Origin: Microbacterium halophytorum
Lineage (GTDB): Bacteria; Actinomycetota; Actinomycetes; Actinomycetales; Microbacteriaceae
Direction of reading: 5' to 3'
Length of the DNA stretch: 64,000 bases
Assembly (NCBI RefSeq): GCF_002970975.1
Contig: NZ_KZ672982.1
Location: 62,001 to 126,000 of the forward strand
The notes below the pieces were generated by a model that saw only the letters and a list, made by a program, of their open reading frames with translations, was not told the origin of the DNA and ran no database searches. Shown in pieces: positions 24,430 through 32,689 of the stretch (the stretch's first letter is position 1; the number at the start of each line of letters is the position of its first letter). Position numbers and translations under genes: made by a program.

Positions 24430-25338
24430 ATGAACGTCTCAGTGATCGACAGCGCTTCCGCCATGAGGCGGATACTGGATGCGGCCCCCGAACTCCGCGA
24501 GGATCTCGTGCGCGAGATGTGGGAACCGATGGCGGGGATGTATCGCTTCATCCCCGGGGGAATGGACATGGCGGCTGCGCACCGCCAGAACTTCGGCTTC
24601 GCCTGGGAGCGCCCCTCGAACGAGCTGCGCGACGCCGCAGCGCGGCTGGAGAGCGCGCAGGCCGGGACCCGCATCGCCGACGCACTCCGGCGGGGAGCGG
24701 ACGTCTTGGAACACGCAGATCCGAGCGTGACCGTGCCCGACGTGACGGTGCTGCTCCTGCTCGGGGATCCGGCGAACGACCACTTCATCAACGAGGTTCA
24801 GGGCCTGTCGGGGTTCGGCGGCATCAGCGGATACATCGTCATCACCGTGTGGCCGACGGCGCGCGTCCTCGATCGCCTCGAAGCGATCGCGGTTCACGAA
24901 CTCCATCACAACGTCCGCTACTCACCGGGAGGGGTCGTGTGGGACCCGGCGACGGTGACCGTCGGGGAGCACGTCGTGTCTGAGGGCCTCGCCGACGCCT
25001 TCGCGAGCGAGCTCTACGGTGACGCGGGGCGCACCCATTTCGTCGACGAGGCGACCCGCACCGACGACCGTGTCCTGGCGAAGGTGGCGAGCGGACTCGA
25101 CGTCACGGGGATGCAGGACTTCGCCGGTTGGGTCCTCGGGGACGCCACGGCGGAGCTGTTCGGCGGGGCGCCGGTCGGCCTGCCGACCGGCGCAGGCTAC
25201 GCCGCCGGGGCCCGCTTGTTCGCCGCATACGCTGAGGCGGAGGGCGTCACCGCGGCGGAGAGCGTCCGCACGCCGGCGACCGATATCCTTCTGTGTGCAC
25301 TGCCCCGCCTCGGCCTCGAGGATGCACGACGGGGCTGA
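24430..25338 (+). CDS. DUF2268 (YjaZ-type) predicted zinc-dependent peptidase
   Basis: The 302-residue protein has the gluzincin signature HELHH at 156-160 and a downstream VVSEGLADAFASE giving Glu185 as third zinc ligand. This is the arrangement of the DUF2268 predicted Zn-dependent proteases. It has no signal peptide or membrane segment, so it should act in the cytoplasm. I chose the ATG at 24430, placed 7 nt after the -10 box; longer in-frame extensions run into fdhD. A MerR/TipAS regulator follows after 26 bp, and both sit under a MerR-type promoter. Substrate is unknown. Confidence 0.82.
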   Translation: MNVSVIDSASAMRRILDAAPELREDLVREMWEPMAGMYRFIPGGMDMAAAHRQNFGFAWERPSNELRDAAARLESAQAGTRIADALRRGADVLEHADPSVTVPDVTVLLLLGDPANDHFINEVQGLSGFGGISGYIVITVWPTARVLDRLEAIAVHELHHNVRYSPGGVVWDPATVTVGEHVVSEGLADAFASELYGDAGRTHFVDEATRTDDRVLAKVASGLDVTGMQDFAGWVLGDATAELFGGAPVGLPTGAGYAAGARLFAAYAEAEGVTAAESVRTPATDILLCALPRLGLEDARRG

Positions 25339-25364
25339 TCACCGAGACGCCGCGAGAGAGCACG

Positions 25365-26135
25365 ATGGAATGGACCGTCAGGGAGCTGGCTGATCGCGCG
25401 GGGATCAGCGGCCGCACGCTGCGTCACTACCATCGCATCGGGCTGCTCGGACCGGACCGCATCGGTGCGAACGGCTATCGCTACTACGGGGCGGCAGCCG
25501 TCGCGCGCCTCCAGCGGATCCTCCTCCTTCGCGACACCGGCATGGCATTGGCGGATATCGCCGCCGTGCTCGAAGCGCAGGAGTCCCAGAGCGCCGAGGT
25601 CGAGGCGCTCACGCGCCATCTGGATCAGCTGGCGGACGACCGGGAGAAGCTGGATCGCCGCATCGCCGCGGTGCGGCACACGCTCCGGATGCGGGCCGAG
25701 GGGCTGGAGCCCCGGATGGATGTGATGCTGCAGGGGTTCAACGACCGCTACGAGTCCGAGGTCGTCGAACGCTGGGGTCGGGAGGCGTTCGACGCGTCGA
25801 ACCAGTGGTGGCACGGCAAATCGGTTCGCGAGCAGCGCGAGTGGAAGGCCGTCGCCGAGGCGCTCCTCGCGCGCTGGCGGGAGCTCCAGGAGGAGGGCGA
25901 GGAAGCCGACTCGGCCGCCGCTCGACACCATGCGTCGGTGCACGTCGCGTGGTTCGCCGAGATCCCGGGAACGCCGACGCACGCCGGGGATGCGGAGAGA
26001 TCAGCGGCGATGCTCAGGGGGATCGCCGACCAGTACGAGTCCGATCCGAGCTTCCACGCGATGTTCGGCAGCGAGCCGGCGGCGCGGTTGGCCGCCGATG
26101 CTCTTCGGGCCTACGTGCGCCGTCAGCCGCTCTGA
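25365..26135 (+). CDS. MerR family regulator with TipAS drug-binding domain
   Basis: The 256-residue protein has a MerR helix-turn-helix at about 1-70 (WTVRELADRAGISGRTLRHY), a dimerisation coiled coil at ~80-115, and a TipAS antibiotic-recognition domain from ~140 to the end. That domain shows VVERWGREAFDASNQWW and the late WFAEIPGTPTHAGD and FHAMFG elements. TipAS domains bind thiopeptides and other hydrophobic compounds and switch on the regulator. The ATG at 25365 follows GAGAGAG; an upstream in-frame start at 25293 overlaps the peptidase. The 3' end overlaps the convergent downstream gene by 13 bp. Confidence 0.88.
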   Translation: MEWTVRELADRAGISGRTLRHYHRIGLLGPDRIGANGYRYYGAAAVARLQRILLLRDTGMALADIAAVLEAQESQSAEVEALTRHLDQLADDREKLDRRIAAVRHTLRMRAEGLEPRMDVMLQGFNDRYESEVVERWGREAFDASNQWWHGKSVREQREWKAVAEALLARWRELQEEGEEADSAAARHHASVHVAWFAEIPGTPTHAGDAERSAAMLRGIADQYESDPSFHAMFGSEPAARLAADALRAYVRRQPL

Positions 26136-27043
26136 GGCGCCAGGAGCTCGGCCGCCGCCGGCTCCGGCACCCGCGCGAGCGCCGCGTCGAGCACCCGCTC
26201 GCGCAGGCGGTTGCTGCGGTCGGCGAAGGCGCGCTGGCGCCGCACATAATCCGCCTTGCCCTCGGTGGTCTCGATCCGGACGGGCTCGAAGCCCCACGCC
26301 GTCAGGTCGTAGGGCGCGGCCTCCATGTCGAGGCAGCGGATATCGGCGGCCAGCTCGAAGCAGTCGAGCAACAGCTCGCCCGGAACGAGCGGGCCGAGCT
26401 TGATCGCCCACTTGTAGACATCCATGCCAGCGTGCAGGCAGCCGGGCTGGTCGAGCTCCGGCTGCGATTCCCGCGTAGGCCGCGTCCGGTTCAGGGGCTC
26501 GGCCTCGGGGGTGAAGAAGCGGAAGGCGTCGTAGTGCGTGCAGCGCAGCTCGTGCGACTCGACGACGGCGTCGGTGCCCGCCTGCCCGAGCCGGAGCGGT
26601 TGCGGGTGGCGGTGCTCCTCGTCGCGGTAGACCATCGCCCACTCGTGCAGTCCGAAGCAGTCGAACAGTCCCGGCCGCGAGGCGGTGCGGGCGAGCATCA
26701 CCCTGATCAGCCGGACGAGCCGGTCGTTGCGCGCGACGAAGCCCTCGACATCCGGCGCCAGGGAGCCCGAGTCGGAGCCGGCGCGGTACCAGCGCCAGCC
26801 GGACCGCTCCGTGTCGGCGGCACCGGCGAGCTCGACGCCCGCACCGGGGTGCCAGCGCCGCAGCACCTTCGGCTTGTACGAGTAGTACTGGAACAGGAAG
26901 TCCCAGACAGGGTGCTTCTCACCGCGGCCGGCGCGCTCGCGGTGGCCGGCCGTGAGCGCGTCGGTGCGCGCGTGATGGGCCGCCTCGAGCCCGCGCCACT
27001 CGTCGGGCTCGAGGCGCACGATGCGCGCCGCGGCCGCCGTCAC
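26123..27043 (-). CDS. Actinobacterial protein of the type annotated '3-methyladenine DNA glycosylase'
   Basis: The 306-residue soluble protein contains EKHPVWDFLFQYYSYKPKVLRRWHPG near the N-terminus, quoted by its core HPVWDFLFQYYSY. It also has GLHEWAMVYR, LRCTHYDAFRFF and GCLHAGMDVYKWA. I recognise this pattern from proteins that databases name 3-methyladenine DNA glycosylase in Actinobacteria, but no helix-hairpin-helix glycosylase or AAG motif is visible, so the name is unproven. The start GTG at 27043 overlaps the aminopeptidase stop by 4 bp, so it is the second gene of that operon. Confidence 0.6.
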   Translation of the reverse strand: MTAAAARIVRLEPDEWRGLEAAHHARTDALTAGHRERAGRGEKHPVWDFLFQYYSYKPKVLRRWHPGAGVELAGAADTERSGWRWYRAGSDSGSLAPDVEGFVARNDRLVRLIRVMLARTASRPGLFDCFGLHEWAMVYRDEEHRHPQPLRLGQAGTDAVVESHELRCTHYDAFRFFTPEAEPLNRTRPTRESQPELDQPGCLHAGMDVYKWAIKLGPLVPGELLLDCFELAADIRCLDMEAAPYDLTAWGFEPVRIETTEGKADYVRRQRAFADRSNRLRERVLDAALARVPEPAAAELLAPQSG

Positions 27044-28317
27044 GCCGTCAGGACCTCCGCCATCGCGCGCGAGAGGTGCCACGGGTCGGCGACGGCCGTG
27101 AGCTCGCGCGCCGAGTGCATGGACAGGATCGGCACGCCGACGTCCACCGTCCGGATGCCCAGGCGCGTCGCCGAGATCGGCCCGATCGTCGAGCCGCACG
27201 GCACCTGATTGTTCGAGACGAACTCCTGCGAGGGCACACCGGCCCGCGCGCACGCCGCGTTCCACGCCGCCGCGCCGTGCGCGTCGGTCGCGTAGCGCTG
27301 GTTCCCGTTGATCTTGAGGATCGGGCCGGAGCCTGCCATGGGCTGGTTAGCGGGGTCGTGCTTCTCGGCGTAGTTCGGGTGCACAGAGTGGCCGACGTCG
27401 CTCGAGACGTGGAGGGACGAGGCGAACGCGCGCGACCTCTGCTCGGCCGTCGCACCCAGCGCCGCGGCGATCCGGTTCAGGACCTCCTCGTGGAAGGGGC
27501 CGGCCGCGCCGGAGCGGGATGCGCTGCCGATCTCCTCGTGGTCGAAGGCGGCGAACATGGCGATGGATTCGGTCGGCTCCGCGTCGAGGATGGCGACGAG
27601 ACCGGCGTGCGTCGAGAGCAGGTTGTCGAGCCGGCCCGACGCGAACAGCTGCTCGCCCGCGCCGAATACGCGCGGCGGCTGCGTGTCGGCGACCACGACG
27701 TCGTAGCCGCCGATCTCGGCGGGGGAGACGCCCGCTTCGCCCGCGAGCACCGCGAGGATGTCCGCCGACTCGGCATCGCCGAAGCCCCAGACGGGCGCGG
27801 TGTGGCGCTGCTTGTCGAGCGTGAAGCCCTCGTTCGCGCCCCTGTCGAGGTGGATCGCGAGCTGCGGGATGCGCACGAGAGGTCCGGTGCGGACGATGTG
27901 CTCCGCACCGTCGGACGTGACGATGCGGCCGGCCAGTTCGAGCTCGCGGTCGAGCCAGGAGCTCAGCAGCGGCCCGCCGTAGACCTCGACGCCGAGCTGC
28001 CACCAGCCGCCGGCGCCGATGGTGGTCGGCTTCGGCTTGAGCTTGAAGCCGGGGGAGTCGGTGTGCGCGCCGACGATCGCGAAGGGCGTCAGAGGGCCCG
28101 CGGCATCCGGAACTGCGAAGGCGATCACGGAGCCGTCGCGGCGCACGACGTAGCGGCCGCCGGGCGCGATGCGCCACTCGTCGCGCTCGTCGAGCGCCGT
28201 GAAGCCGGCGCCCGTCAGCCGCCGCTCCGCCTCGGCCGCCGCGTGGTACGACGACGGCGATGCCGTCACGAAGGCTGCGAGGTCGTCGATGTGGGTGCGC
28301 GCGTCGTCGAAGGTCAT
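27040..28317 (-). CDS. M18 family aminopeptidase
   Basis: The 425-residue protein has the expected metal and catalytic residues: His85-x-Asp87 in VGAHTDSPGFK, the bridging Asp in GRLDNLLS, DHEEIGS with the catalytic and ligand glutamates, and the final His in SMHSARELTA. It belongs to the PepC/ApeA/aspartyl-aminopeptidase group of dinuclear-zinc dodecameric exopeptidases. A GATAAT box sits 6 nt before the ATG (minus strand). It is divergent from the helicase gene. Confidence 0.92.
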   Translation of the reverse strand: MTFDDARTHIDDLAAFVTASPSSYHAAAEAERRLTGAGFTALDERDEWRIAPGGRYVVRRDGSVIAFAVPDAAGPLTPFAIVGAHTDSPGFKLKPKPTTIGAGGWWQLGVEVYGGPLLSSWLDRELELAGRIVTSDGAEHIVRTGPLVRIPQLAIHLDRGANEGFTLDKQRHTAPVWGFGDAESADILAVLAGEAGVSPAEIGGYDVVVADTQPPRVFGAGEQLFASGRLDNLLSTHAGLVAILDAEPTESIAMFAAFDHEEIGSASRSGAAGPFHEEVLNRIAAALGATAEQRSRAFASSLHVSSDVGHSVHPNYAEKHDPANQPMAGSGPILKINGNQRYATDAHGAAAWNAACARAGVPSQEFVSNNQVPCGSTIGPISATRLGIRTVDVGVPILSMHSARELTAVADPWHLSRAMAEVLTA

Positions 28318-28400
28318 CCGTCGATTATCTCCCGCGCACATGCGCGCCGGGGCCGATGCCGTCCAGCCCCGATGTCGGTGCGCTGAATTATCGTTGACGG
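28318..28400. promoter_or_regulatory. Compact divergent promoter pair
   Basis: In 83 bp there is a minus-strand GATAAT (reading ATTATC at 28324-28329), 6 nt from the aminopeptidase start. There is also a plus-strand TATCGT (28389-28394), 6 nt from the helicase GTG. Both genes are predicted to be leaderless. Confidence 0.5.
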
Positions 28401-30146
28401 GTGCTGTCACCGTCCTATCCGCAGAGAGCCCCGTGGGGCACCGCCGAGAACCTCAGGGCCTGGCAGCGCGAGGCGATGGAGGCGTACGACAGGGCGGACA
28501 AGCGCGATTTCCTCGTGGCCGCCACGCCGGGCGCCGGCAAGACGACGTTCGCGCTGACCATGGCGCGCAAGCTCCGCAGCGAGGACGTCATCGACCGCGT
28601 CATCGTCGTCGCGCCGACCGAGCACCTGAAGACGCAGTGGGCCGACGCGGCCGCTCGCGCCCACATCCGGCTCGACCCGAACTTCCGCAACAGCGACGTG
28701 GCGCCCGGCCGCCACTACGCCGGCGTCGTCGTCACGTATGCGCAGGTCGCCGCGAAGGCGTACGTGCATCGGCAGCTCACGGAGCAGGGCCGCACGCTCG
28801 TGATCCTCGACGAGGTGCACCACGGCGGCGACGCACTCAGCTGGGGCGACGCCGTTCGCGAGGCGTACGCCCCGGCGACGCGTCGGCTGATGCTCTCCGG
28901 CACGCCGTTCCGCAGTGACGACGCGCCCATCCCGTTCGTCGACTACGCGCCCGATCCGAAGGGCGGCCAGGTCTCGATCACCGACTACAACTACGGCTAC
29001 GGCCGCGCGCTCGCCGACGGCGTCGTGCGACCCGTGCTGTTCCACGTCTACGCCGGACAGATGGCGTGGCGCACGAAGGCGGGCGACGAGGTCGAGGCCC
29101 AGCTCGGCCAGGACAACGTGAAGGACGTCACGTCGCAGGCCTGGCGCACGGCGCTCGACCCGAACGGCGAGTGGATGAGCCAGATCCTGCGCTCCGCTGA
29201 CGCGCGGCTGAGCGAGATCCGGCATCACGTGCCCGACGCAGGAGGGCTCGTGCTCGCGACCGATCAGACGGCCGCACGCGCCTACGCGCGCCTGCTCCTG
29301 TCGATCACGGGGCGCCGCGCGACCGTCGTGCTCTCCGATGACAAGGAGGCGTCCCGGCGCATCGAGGACTTCTCTGCGTCCGACGACCGCTGGATGGTCG
29401 CGGTGCGCATGGTGTCGGAGGGCGTCGATGTGCCGCGCCTCGCCGTCGGCGTGTACGCGACGAGCTCGTCTACCCCGCTGTTCTTCGCACAGGCGATCGG
29501 CCGCTTCGTGCGCGCCAGGCGCCGGGGCGAGGCCGCCAGCGTCTTCCTGCCCCAGGTGCCGCAGCTGACGAGCCTCGCGAGCGAGATGGAGCGGGAACGC
29601 GACCACGTCATCGGCCGCGGCGAGAAGGACGGCGACGGCCTCGACGACTCCCTCCTCGATGCCGCGGAGCGCGAGGAGAAGGCGTCGGACGAGCTCGAGC
29701 AGGACGAGGGCAAGTTCGAGGCCATCAGCTCGGTTGCCCACTTCGACAAGGTCGTCTTCGACGGCAAGGAGTTCGGCCAGCTCGCGGTGCCCGGCACCGA
29801 CGAGGAACAGGAGTTCATCGGCATCCCCGGTCTGCTCGAGCCGGAGCACGTGCACGACCTGCTCATGCAGCGCACCGCCAATCAGGCGAAGCACCGCACG
29901 CGCAGGGAGGCCGCGGAGCAGGCCAGCGGTGAGAGCGCGCTCCCCGAGCCGATGCACCGCACGCTGAAGGAGCAGCGCCAGCTGCTGAACAACCTCGTCG
30001 GCCTCTATTCGCGCCAATCGGGGATGCCGCACGGCCAGATCCACTCGGAACTGCGTCGGACCTGCGGCGGCCCCGCCGTGGCGCAGGCGACCGTCGCGCA
30101 GCTCCAGAAGCGCATCCAGAACCTGAGGCGCAAGGTCCGCTCCTGA
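28401..30146 (+). CDS. DEAD/DEAH-box superfamily II helicase (COG1061-like)
   Basis: The 581-residue protein has Walker A ATPGAGKTT (41-49), DEVH in LVILDEVHHGG, SGTPFRSDD (motif III region), VRMVSEGVDVPRLAVGVY (motif V) and QAIGRFVRARR (motif VI). The N-terminal LRAWQREAMEAY is a Q-motif-like adenine-binding stretch, as in Ssl2/XPB-related enzymes. The acidic, charged C-terminal third (~residues 420-580) has no recognised domain. It is conserved as a single gene in Actinobacteria; a role in DNA repair or nucleic-acid remodelling is plausible but unassigned. Confidence 0.88.
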   Translation: MLSPSYPQRAPWGTAENLRAWQREAMEAYDRADKRDFLVAATPGAGKTTFALTMARKLRSEDVIDRVIVVAPTEHLKTQWADAAARAHIRLDPNFRNSDVAPGRHYAGVVVTYAQVAAKAYVHRQLTEQGRTLVILDEVHHGGDALSWGDAVREAYAPATRRLMLSGTPFRSDDAPIPFVDYAPDPKGGQVSITDYNYGYGRALADGVVRPVLFHVYAGQMAWRTKAGDEVEAQLGQDNVKDVTSQAWRTALDPNGEWMSQILRSADARLSEIRHHVPDAGGLVLATDQTAARAYARLLLSITGRRATVVLSDDKEASRRIEDFSASDDRWMVAVRMVSEGVDVPRLAVGVYATSSSTPLFFAQAIGRFVRARRRGEAASVFLPQVPQLTSLASEMERERDHVIGRGEKDGDGLDDSLLDAAEREEKASDELEQDEGKFEAISSVAHFDKVVFDGKEFGQLAVPGTDEEQEFIGIPGLLEPEHVHDLLMQRTANQAKHRTRREAAEQASGESALPEPMHRTLKEQRQLLNNLVGLYSRQSGMPHGQIHSELRRTCGGPAVAQATVAQLQKRIQNLRRKVRS

Positions 30147-30155
30147 GCCCCGCGG

Positions 30156-30175
30156 CGGGCCGCTTCGGGGGCCCG
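30156..30175 (+). terminator. GC-rich hairpin after the helicase gene
   Basis: CGGGCC (30156-30161) pairs with GGCCCG (30170-30175) around an 8-nt loop, followed by AAAT. It lies 10 bp after the helicase stop. Confidence 0.4.
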
Positions 30176-30237
30176 AAATGCTGTCAAAGCGTCTCCCGGC
30201 GCCGGCCCTGCGGCGCCCGGCCGATAGCGTTGATGCA

Positions 30238-31329
30238 GTGAACGACACGCAGTTCCTGACCCCGAGCGAGCCGACGGCCGCCGACCGGCGCCGGTGGGCG
30301 CAGTACATCGCGGACGAGCGCGCCGAGGCCGCCGTCTACCGCCGCTTGGCGCGCAAGCGCGACGGCGAAGACCGCGAGATCCTGCTGCAGCTCGAGGAGG
30401 CCGAGAAGCGCCACGAGCGCCACTGGATCGATCTGCTCGGCGGCGAGCCGGCGAAGCTGCCGAAGGCCGGCCTGCGCGACCGGTTCACGGGGTGGATGGC
30501 GGGAAGGTTCGACTCCGTCTTCACACTCGCGATGGCGCAGCAGGCCGAGGCGCGCTCGCCCTACGATGCCGACCCGTGGGCGACGCCCGCCATGCGCGCC
30601 GATGAGAAGATCCACCACGAGGTGGTGCGCGGGCTCGCGGCGAAGAGCCGCCGCAAGCTCTCCGGCACGTTCAGGGCCGCGGTCTTCGGGGCGAACGACG
30701 GTCTCGTGAGCAACCTCGCCCTCGTCATGGGCATCGGTGCCACGGGGGCGGCGCCGCAGTTCGTCCTGTTCAGCGGCATCGCGGGCCTGTTGGCCGGGGC
30801 GCTGTCGATGGGAGCGGGGGAGTACGTCTCGGTGCGCAGCCAGCGCGAACTGCTCGAGGCGACCGAGCCGAGCGACTTCGCCCACGCGAGCCTGCCCGAC
30901 CTCGACATCGATGCCAACGAGCTCGCCCTCGTCTTCCGCACCCGAGGCATCCCGGCGGACGAGGCCATGGCGCGCGCACGCCGGGTGATCGATGAGGCGA
31001 ACCTGGGCCGGCTGCCGAAGCGCCGACCCCACGGCGACGATCACGAGGTCGTCGGCGGTGCGTTCCGCGCGGCGATCTCGAGCTTCCTGCTGTTCGCATC
31101 CGGCGCCATCATCCCCGTCCTGCCGTGGCTGTTCGGACTCGCCGGCCTGCCGGCCGTGATCGTTGCGCTCGTCCTGGTCGGCATCGCGCTGAGCGCGACG
31201 GGCGCGCTCGTCGGGCTGCTCTCCGGCGCGTCGCCGCTCCCGCGCGCGCTGCGCCAGCTCGCCATCGGGTTCGGCGCCGCGGCGGTGACATACGGGCTGG
31301 GCCTCCTGTTCGGCGTCGACGTCGGTTAG
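30238..31329 (+). CDS. VIT1/CCC1 transporter with N-terminal ferritin-like domain
   Basis: The protein has about 363 residues. The N-terminal ~130 residues are soluble and helical, with Glu in ERAEAAVYRRL and two ExxH motifs (EKRH and EKIH), a pattern of rubrerythrin-like di-iron domains. The C-terminal part is VIT1/CCC1-like, with FGANDGLVSNLALVMG, GLLAGALSMGAGEYVSV and about five transmembrane helices. Such fusions export or sequester iron or manganese across the membrane. The GTG at 30238 is 7 nt after TAGCGT; an ATG at 30178 is less likely because it lies upstream of that promoter box. Confidence 0.88.
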   Translation: MNDTQFLTPSEPTAADRRRWAQYIADERAEAAVYRRLARKRDGEDREILLQLEEAEKRHERHWIDLLGGEPAKLPKAGLRDRFTGWMAGRFDSVFTLAMAQQAEARSPYDADPWATPAMRADEKIHHEVVRGLAAKSRRKLSGTFRAAVFGANDGLVSNLALVMGIGATGAAPQFVLFSGIAGLLAGALSMGAGEYVSVRSQRELLEATEPSDFAHASLPDLDIDANELALVFRTRGIPADEAMARARRVIDEANLGRLPKRRPHGDDHEVVGGAFRAAISSFLLFASGAIIPVLPWLFGLAGLPAVIVALVLVGIALSATGALVGLLSGASPLPRALRQLAIGFGAAAVTYGLGLLFGVDVG

Positions 31330-31441
31330 GGCGCCCGCCACGCCCGAGACGCGCCGCGATTCGTCGCGCCACAGCCGAGGTGGTAATGTTTTCTCTTGGT
31401 TCGGAAAGCGATCCGAGAGGGTCTCCGGGCCGACACCCAAT

Positions 31442-31527
31442 GCGCGGGTGGCGGAATAGGTAGACGCGCTAGCTTGAGGTGCTAGTGCCCGTATTAGGGC
31501 GTGGGGGTTCAAGTCCCCCCTCGCGCA
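31442..31527 (+). tRNA. tRNA-Leu (anticodon GAG)
   Basis: The 86-nt class II tRNA has acceptor GCGCGGG pairing with CTCGCGC (one G-T). The anticodon stem GCTAGC/GCTAGT with loop TTGAGGT gives anticodon GAG for CUC codons. A long variable arm (TGCCCGTATTAGGGCG) and T arm GGGGG-TTCAAGT-CCCCC follow. CCA is not encoded. A likely -10, TAATGT, lies at about 31384. A strong terminator follows. Confidence 0.95.
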
Positions 31528-31534
31528 CAGAACC

Positions 31535-31566
31535 AAGAGGACCCGGCCGAACGGCCGGGTCCTCTT
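31535..31566 (+). terminator. Strong intrinsic terminator after tRNA-Leu
   Basis: AAGAGGACCCGGCCG (31535-31549) and CGGCCGGGTCCTCTT (31552-31566) form a perfect 15-bp inverted repeat with only two bases between, followed by GTCGTTT. It separates the tRNA from the met operon. Confidence 0.9.
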
Positions 31567-31672
31567 GTCGTTTCCGCGGCGGAGCGTCACACTTCGTCGC
31601 ACGTTTTCGCCGGAGCAGGCCACACCTGGAAGGGTGGGTCAGTCGCGCCGGCGCGCGGCGGAGGAGGACCAG

Positions 31673-32689
31673 ATGATCGAGCTGCGGGGCGTCGGCAAGG
31701 TGCACCCCGGCGGTGTCACGGCGCTCGACGGCGTCGACCTGACGGTCGCCGACGGGGAGATCCACGGCATCGTGGGGCGCTCGGGAGCCGGCAAGTCCAC
31801 GCTCATCCGGTGCCTCACGGGGCTCGATCCCGCGACCTCGGGCACCGTCCGGATCGACGGCGTCGACATCTCCTCAGCGTCGGGAGCGGCCCTCGCGAAG
31901 GCGCGCCGCTCGATCGGCATGGTGTTCCAGCACGTCAACCTCCTCGACTCGCGCACCGCCGAGCAGAACATCGCTCACCCGCTGGAGATCGCCGGCGTGC
32001 CGGCGGCCGAGCGCCGCAGGCGCGTCGACGAGCTGCTCGGGATCGTCGGACTCACGGACAGGCGGGGCAACTACCCCTCCCAGCTCTCGGGCGGGCAGAA
32101 GCAGCGCGTCGGCATCGCTCGGGCGCTGGCCGCCGAGCCGCGCGTCCTGCTGTGCGACGAACCGACGAGCGCGCTCGATTCCGCGACGACCCGCCAGATC
32201 CTCGATCTCGTGCGCACCCTGCGCGACCGACTCGGCATCACCGTCGTCATCATCACGCACGAGATGTCCGTCGTCCGCGAGATCTGCGACTCCGTTTCCC
32301 TGCTCGACTCCGGTCGCGTCGCGCGGTCGGGCACGCTCCTGGATGTCGTCAGGGACGAATCGACGCCCCTCGCGAAGGAGCTCATCGCGCTGCCGCCCGT
32401 CGCGCTCGACGACGAGGCCACGGTCGTCGAGGCGTTCCTCACGGGCACCGGCCCCGATGCCGGTGCGGTCTTCGCCCTGCTCGGCCGAGAGGGGATCGCG
32501 GCGGAGATCGCGGCGGGAACCATCGAGACGCTGCACGGAGCGCAGGTCGGCCGGCTGCGCTTCTCGACGCCCGCCGCCGAGGCGGATCGGCTCCTGGCCG
32601 TCCTCCGGGGCGCCGGCGTGCGCGCCGAGCTCACGACCGCAGGAGCCGCGCGGCGGGGCGACCTCGCCGACGAGGGGAGCGACGCGTGA
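31673..32689 (+). CDS. metN: Methionine ABC transporter ATPase MetN
   Basis: The 338-residue protein has Walker A GRSGAGKST, Q-loop MVFQHVNLLDSRT, signature LSGGQKQR, Walker B VLLCDEPTSALD and H-loop IITHEM. The C-terminal ~90 residues form the NIL domain, which in MetN binds methionine and inhibits transport when internal methionine is high. The ATG follows a strong GGAGGAGG. It is the first gene of metNIQ, overlapping metI by GTGA. I see no recognisable riboswitch in the ~105 bp upstream. Confidence 0.92.
   Translation: MIELRGVGKVHPGGVTALDGVDLTVADGEIHGIVGRSGAGKSTLIRCLTGLDPATSGTVRIDGVDISSASGAALAKARRSIGMVFQHVNLLDSRTAEQNIAHPLEIAGVPAAERRRRVDELLGIVGLTDRRGNYPSQLSGGQKQRVGIARALAAEPRVLLCDEPTSALDSATTRQILDLVRTLRDRLGITVVIITHEMSVVREICDSVSLLDSGRVARSGTLLDVVRDESTPLAKELIALPPVALDDEATVVEAFLTGTGPDAGAVFALLGREGIAAEIAAGTIETLHGAQVGRLRFSTPAAEADRLLAVLRGAGVRAELTTAGAARRGDLADEGSDA

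Noticed and set aside
28401..30146. Part of an antiphage defence system
   Set aside because: The helicase stands alone, with no nuclease, methylase or other defence gene nearby.
31567..31672. Possible SAM-type riboswitch or T-box in front of metNIQ
   Set aside because: The region is only ~105 nt. It lacks recognisable SAM-riboswitch core motifs and has no terminator or antiterminator pair; only a strong Shine-Dalgarno sequence is evident.
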